Positions 35,490-35,539 of a DNA stretch of 35,539 nt are shown here, piece by piece (the stretch's first letter is position 1; each line of letters begins with the position of its first letter). Origin of the DNA: Desulfocapsa sp. (lineage in GTDB: Bacteria > Desulfobacterota > Desulfobulbia > Desulfobulbales > Desulfocapsaceae); contig VMSP01000128.1 of the NCBI GenBank assembly GCA_013792135.1, positions 1 through 35,539 of the forward strand. The letters are read 5' to 3'. The translations under genes and the position numbers were made by a program. The notes under the pieces were generated by a model. That model saw only the letters and a list, made by a program, of their open reading frames with translations. It made no database searches and was not told the DNA's origin.

Positions 35490-35517
35490 TTGACTTTTCG
35501 TATTGGGCTGGTATTAT
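35490..35517 (+). promoter_or_regulatory. Sigma-70 promoter candidate before the right-edge gene
   Basis: TTGACT (35490-35495) and TATTAT (35512-35517) are separated by 16 bases, both close to consensus. The start codon follows within seven bases, so the transcript would be leaderless or nearly so, unless this promoter forms part of an insertion-sequence end. The preceding 35312-35489 is AT-rich with no gene. Confidence 0.5.
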
Positions 35518-35523
35518 CGCTCC

Positions 35524-35539
35524 ATGTTTATTCGACAAA
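35524..35539 (+). CDS. Start of a probable transposase, cut by the window edge
   Basis: ATG at 35524 begins MFIRQ and runs off the end. Transposases of the IS1634/IS4 group often begin MFIR followed by Lys/Thr-rich sequence, and the AT-rich upstream region with a built-in promoter would fit an insertion-sequence end. Five residues are far too few to be sure. Confidence 0.25.

Overview
The window reads as a chromosomal segment of a Gram-negative bacterium: it has lipobox proteins, a periplasmic c-type-haem isomerase and exported proteins. Nothing fixes the taxon. The gene mix and the IS1182-type transposases fit an anaerobic or facultative member of Desulfobacterota (Desulfobulbales-like) or a gammaproteobacterium. 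That is an impression from gene content only.

Left edge (1-1260): debris. There are two unidentified coding remnants, the 5' end of a broken IS1182-family element (384-811, minus strand), then pieces of a histidine-phosphatase gene and an mgtA-type Mg2+ ATPase gene fused out of frame.

Central-carbon island (1329-13046, all plus strand, visibly GC-rich): HAD hydrolase, acetate kinase, a P2A (SERCA-like) Ca2+ ATPase and phosphoketolase have overlapping ends (14, 4 and 4 bp). They are followed by a small lipoprotein with EF-hand-like acidic repeats, transketolase, a SpoIIAA-like protein and 6-phosphogluconate dehydrogenase. Together Gnd, Tkt, Xfp and AckA would turn pentose and fructose phosphates into acetyl-phosphate, then acetate and ATP. 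The Ca2+ pump sits translationally locked between the two acetyl-phosphate enzymes. A short 3' fossil of a second phosphoketolase lies just before transketolase.

Middle (13180-22874): a minus-strand FIST-domain sensor and histidine kinase pair; then plus-strand acetolactate decarboxylase, exported MsrA-MsrB, a Bcr/CflA exporter and a fatty-acid cis/trans isomerase, which looks like a stress and membrane-adaptation set; then an unidentified exported protein.

A minus-strand dlt-like module (23021-26361) contains an MBOAT-like membrane protein, a carrier protein and an adenylating enzyme. It probably activates a small carboxylic or amino acid and moves it across the membrane onto an envelope acceptor. 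A second P-type ATPase (27034-29748) has a different ion site from the first.

Right part: a nearly complete but dead IS1182-family element (29781-31263) with terminal inverted repeats, two exported proteins of unknown function (one strongly helical), a small membrane protein and the first codons of a probable transposase at the edge.

A roughly 130-bp intergenic repeat with two conserved potential hairpins occurs before acetolactate decarboxylase, before the cis/trans isomerase and before the second ATPase. A fourth, truncated copy abuts the IS element. No tRNA, rRNA or CRISPR array was seen.
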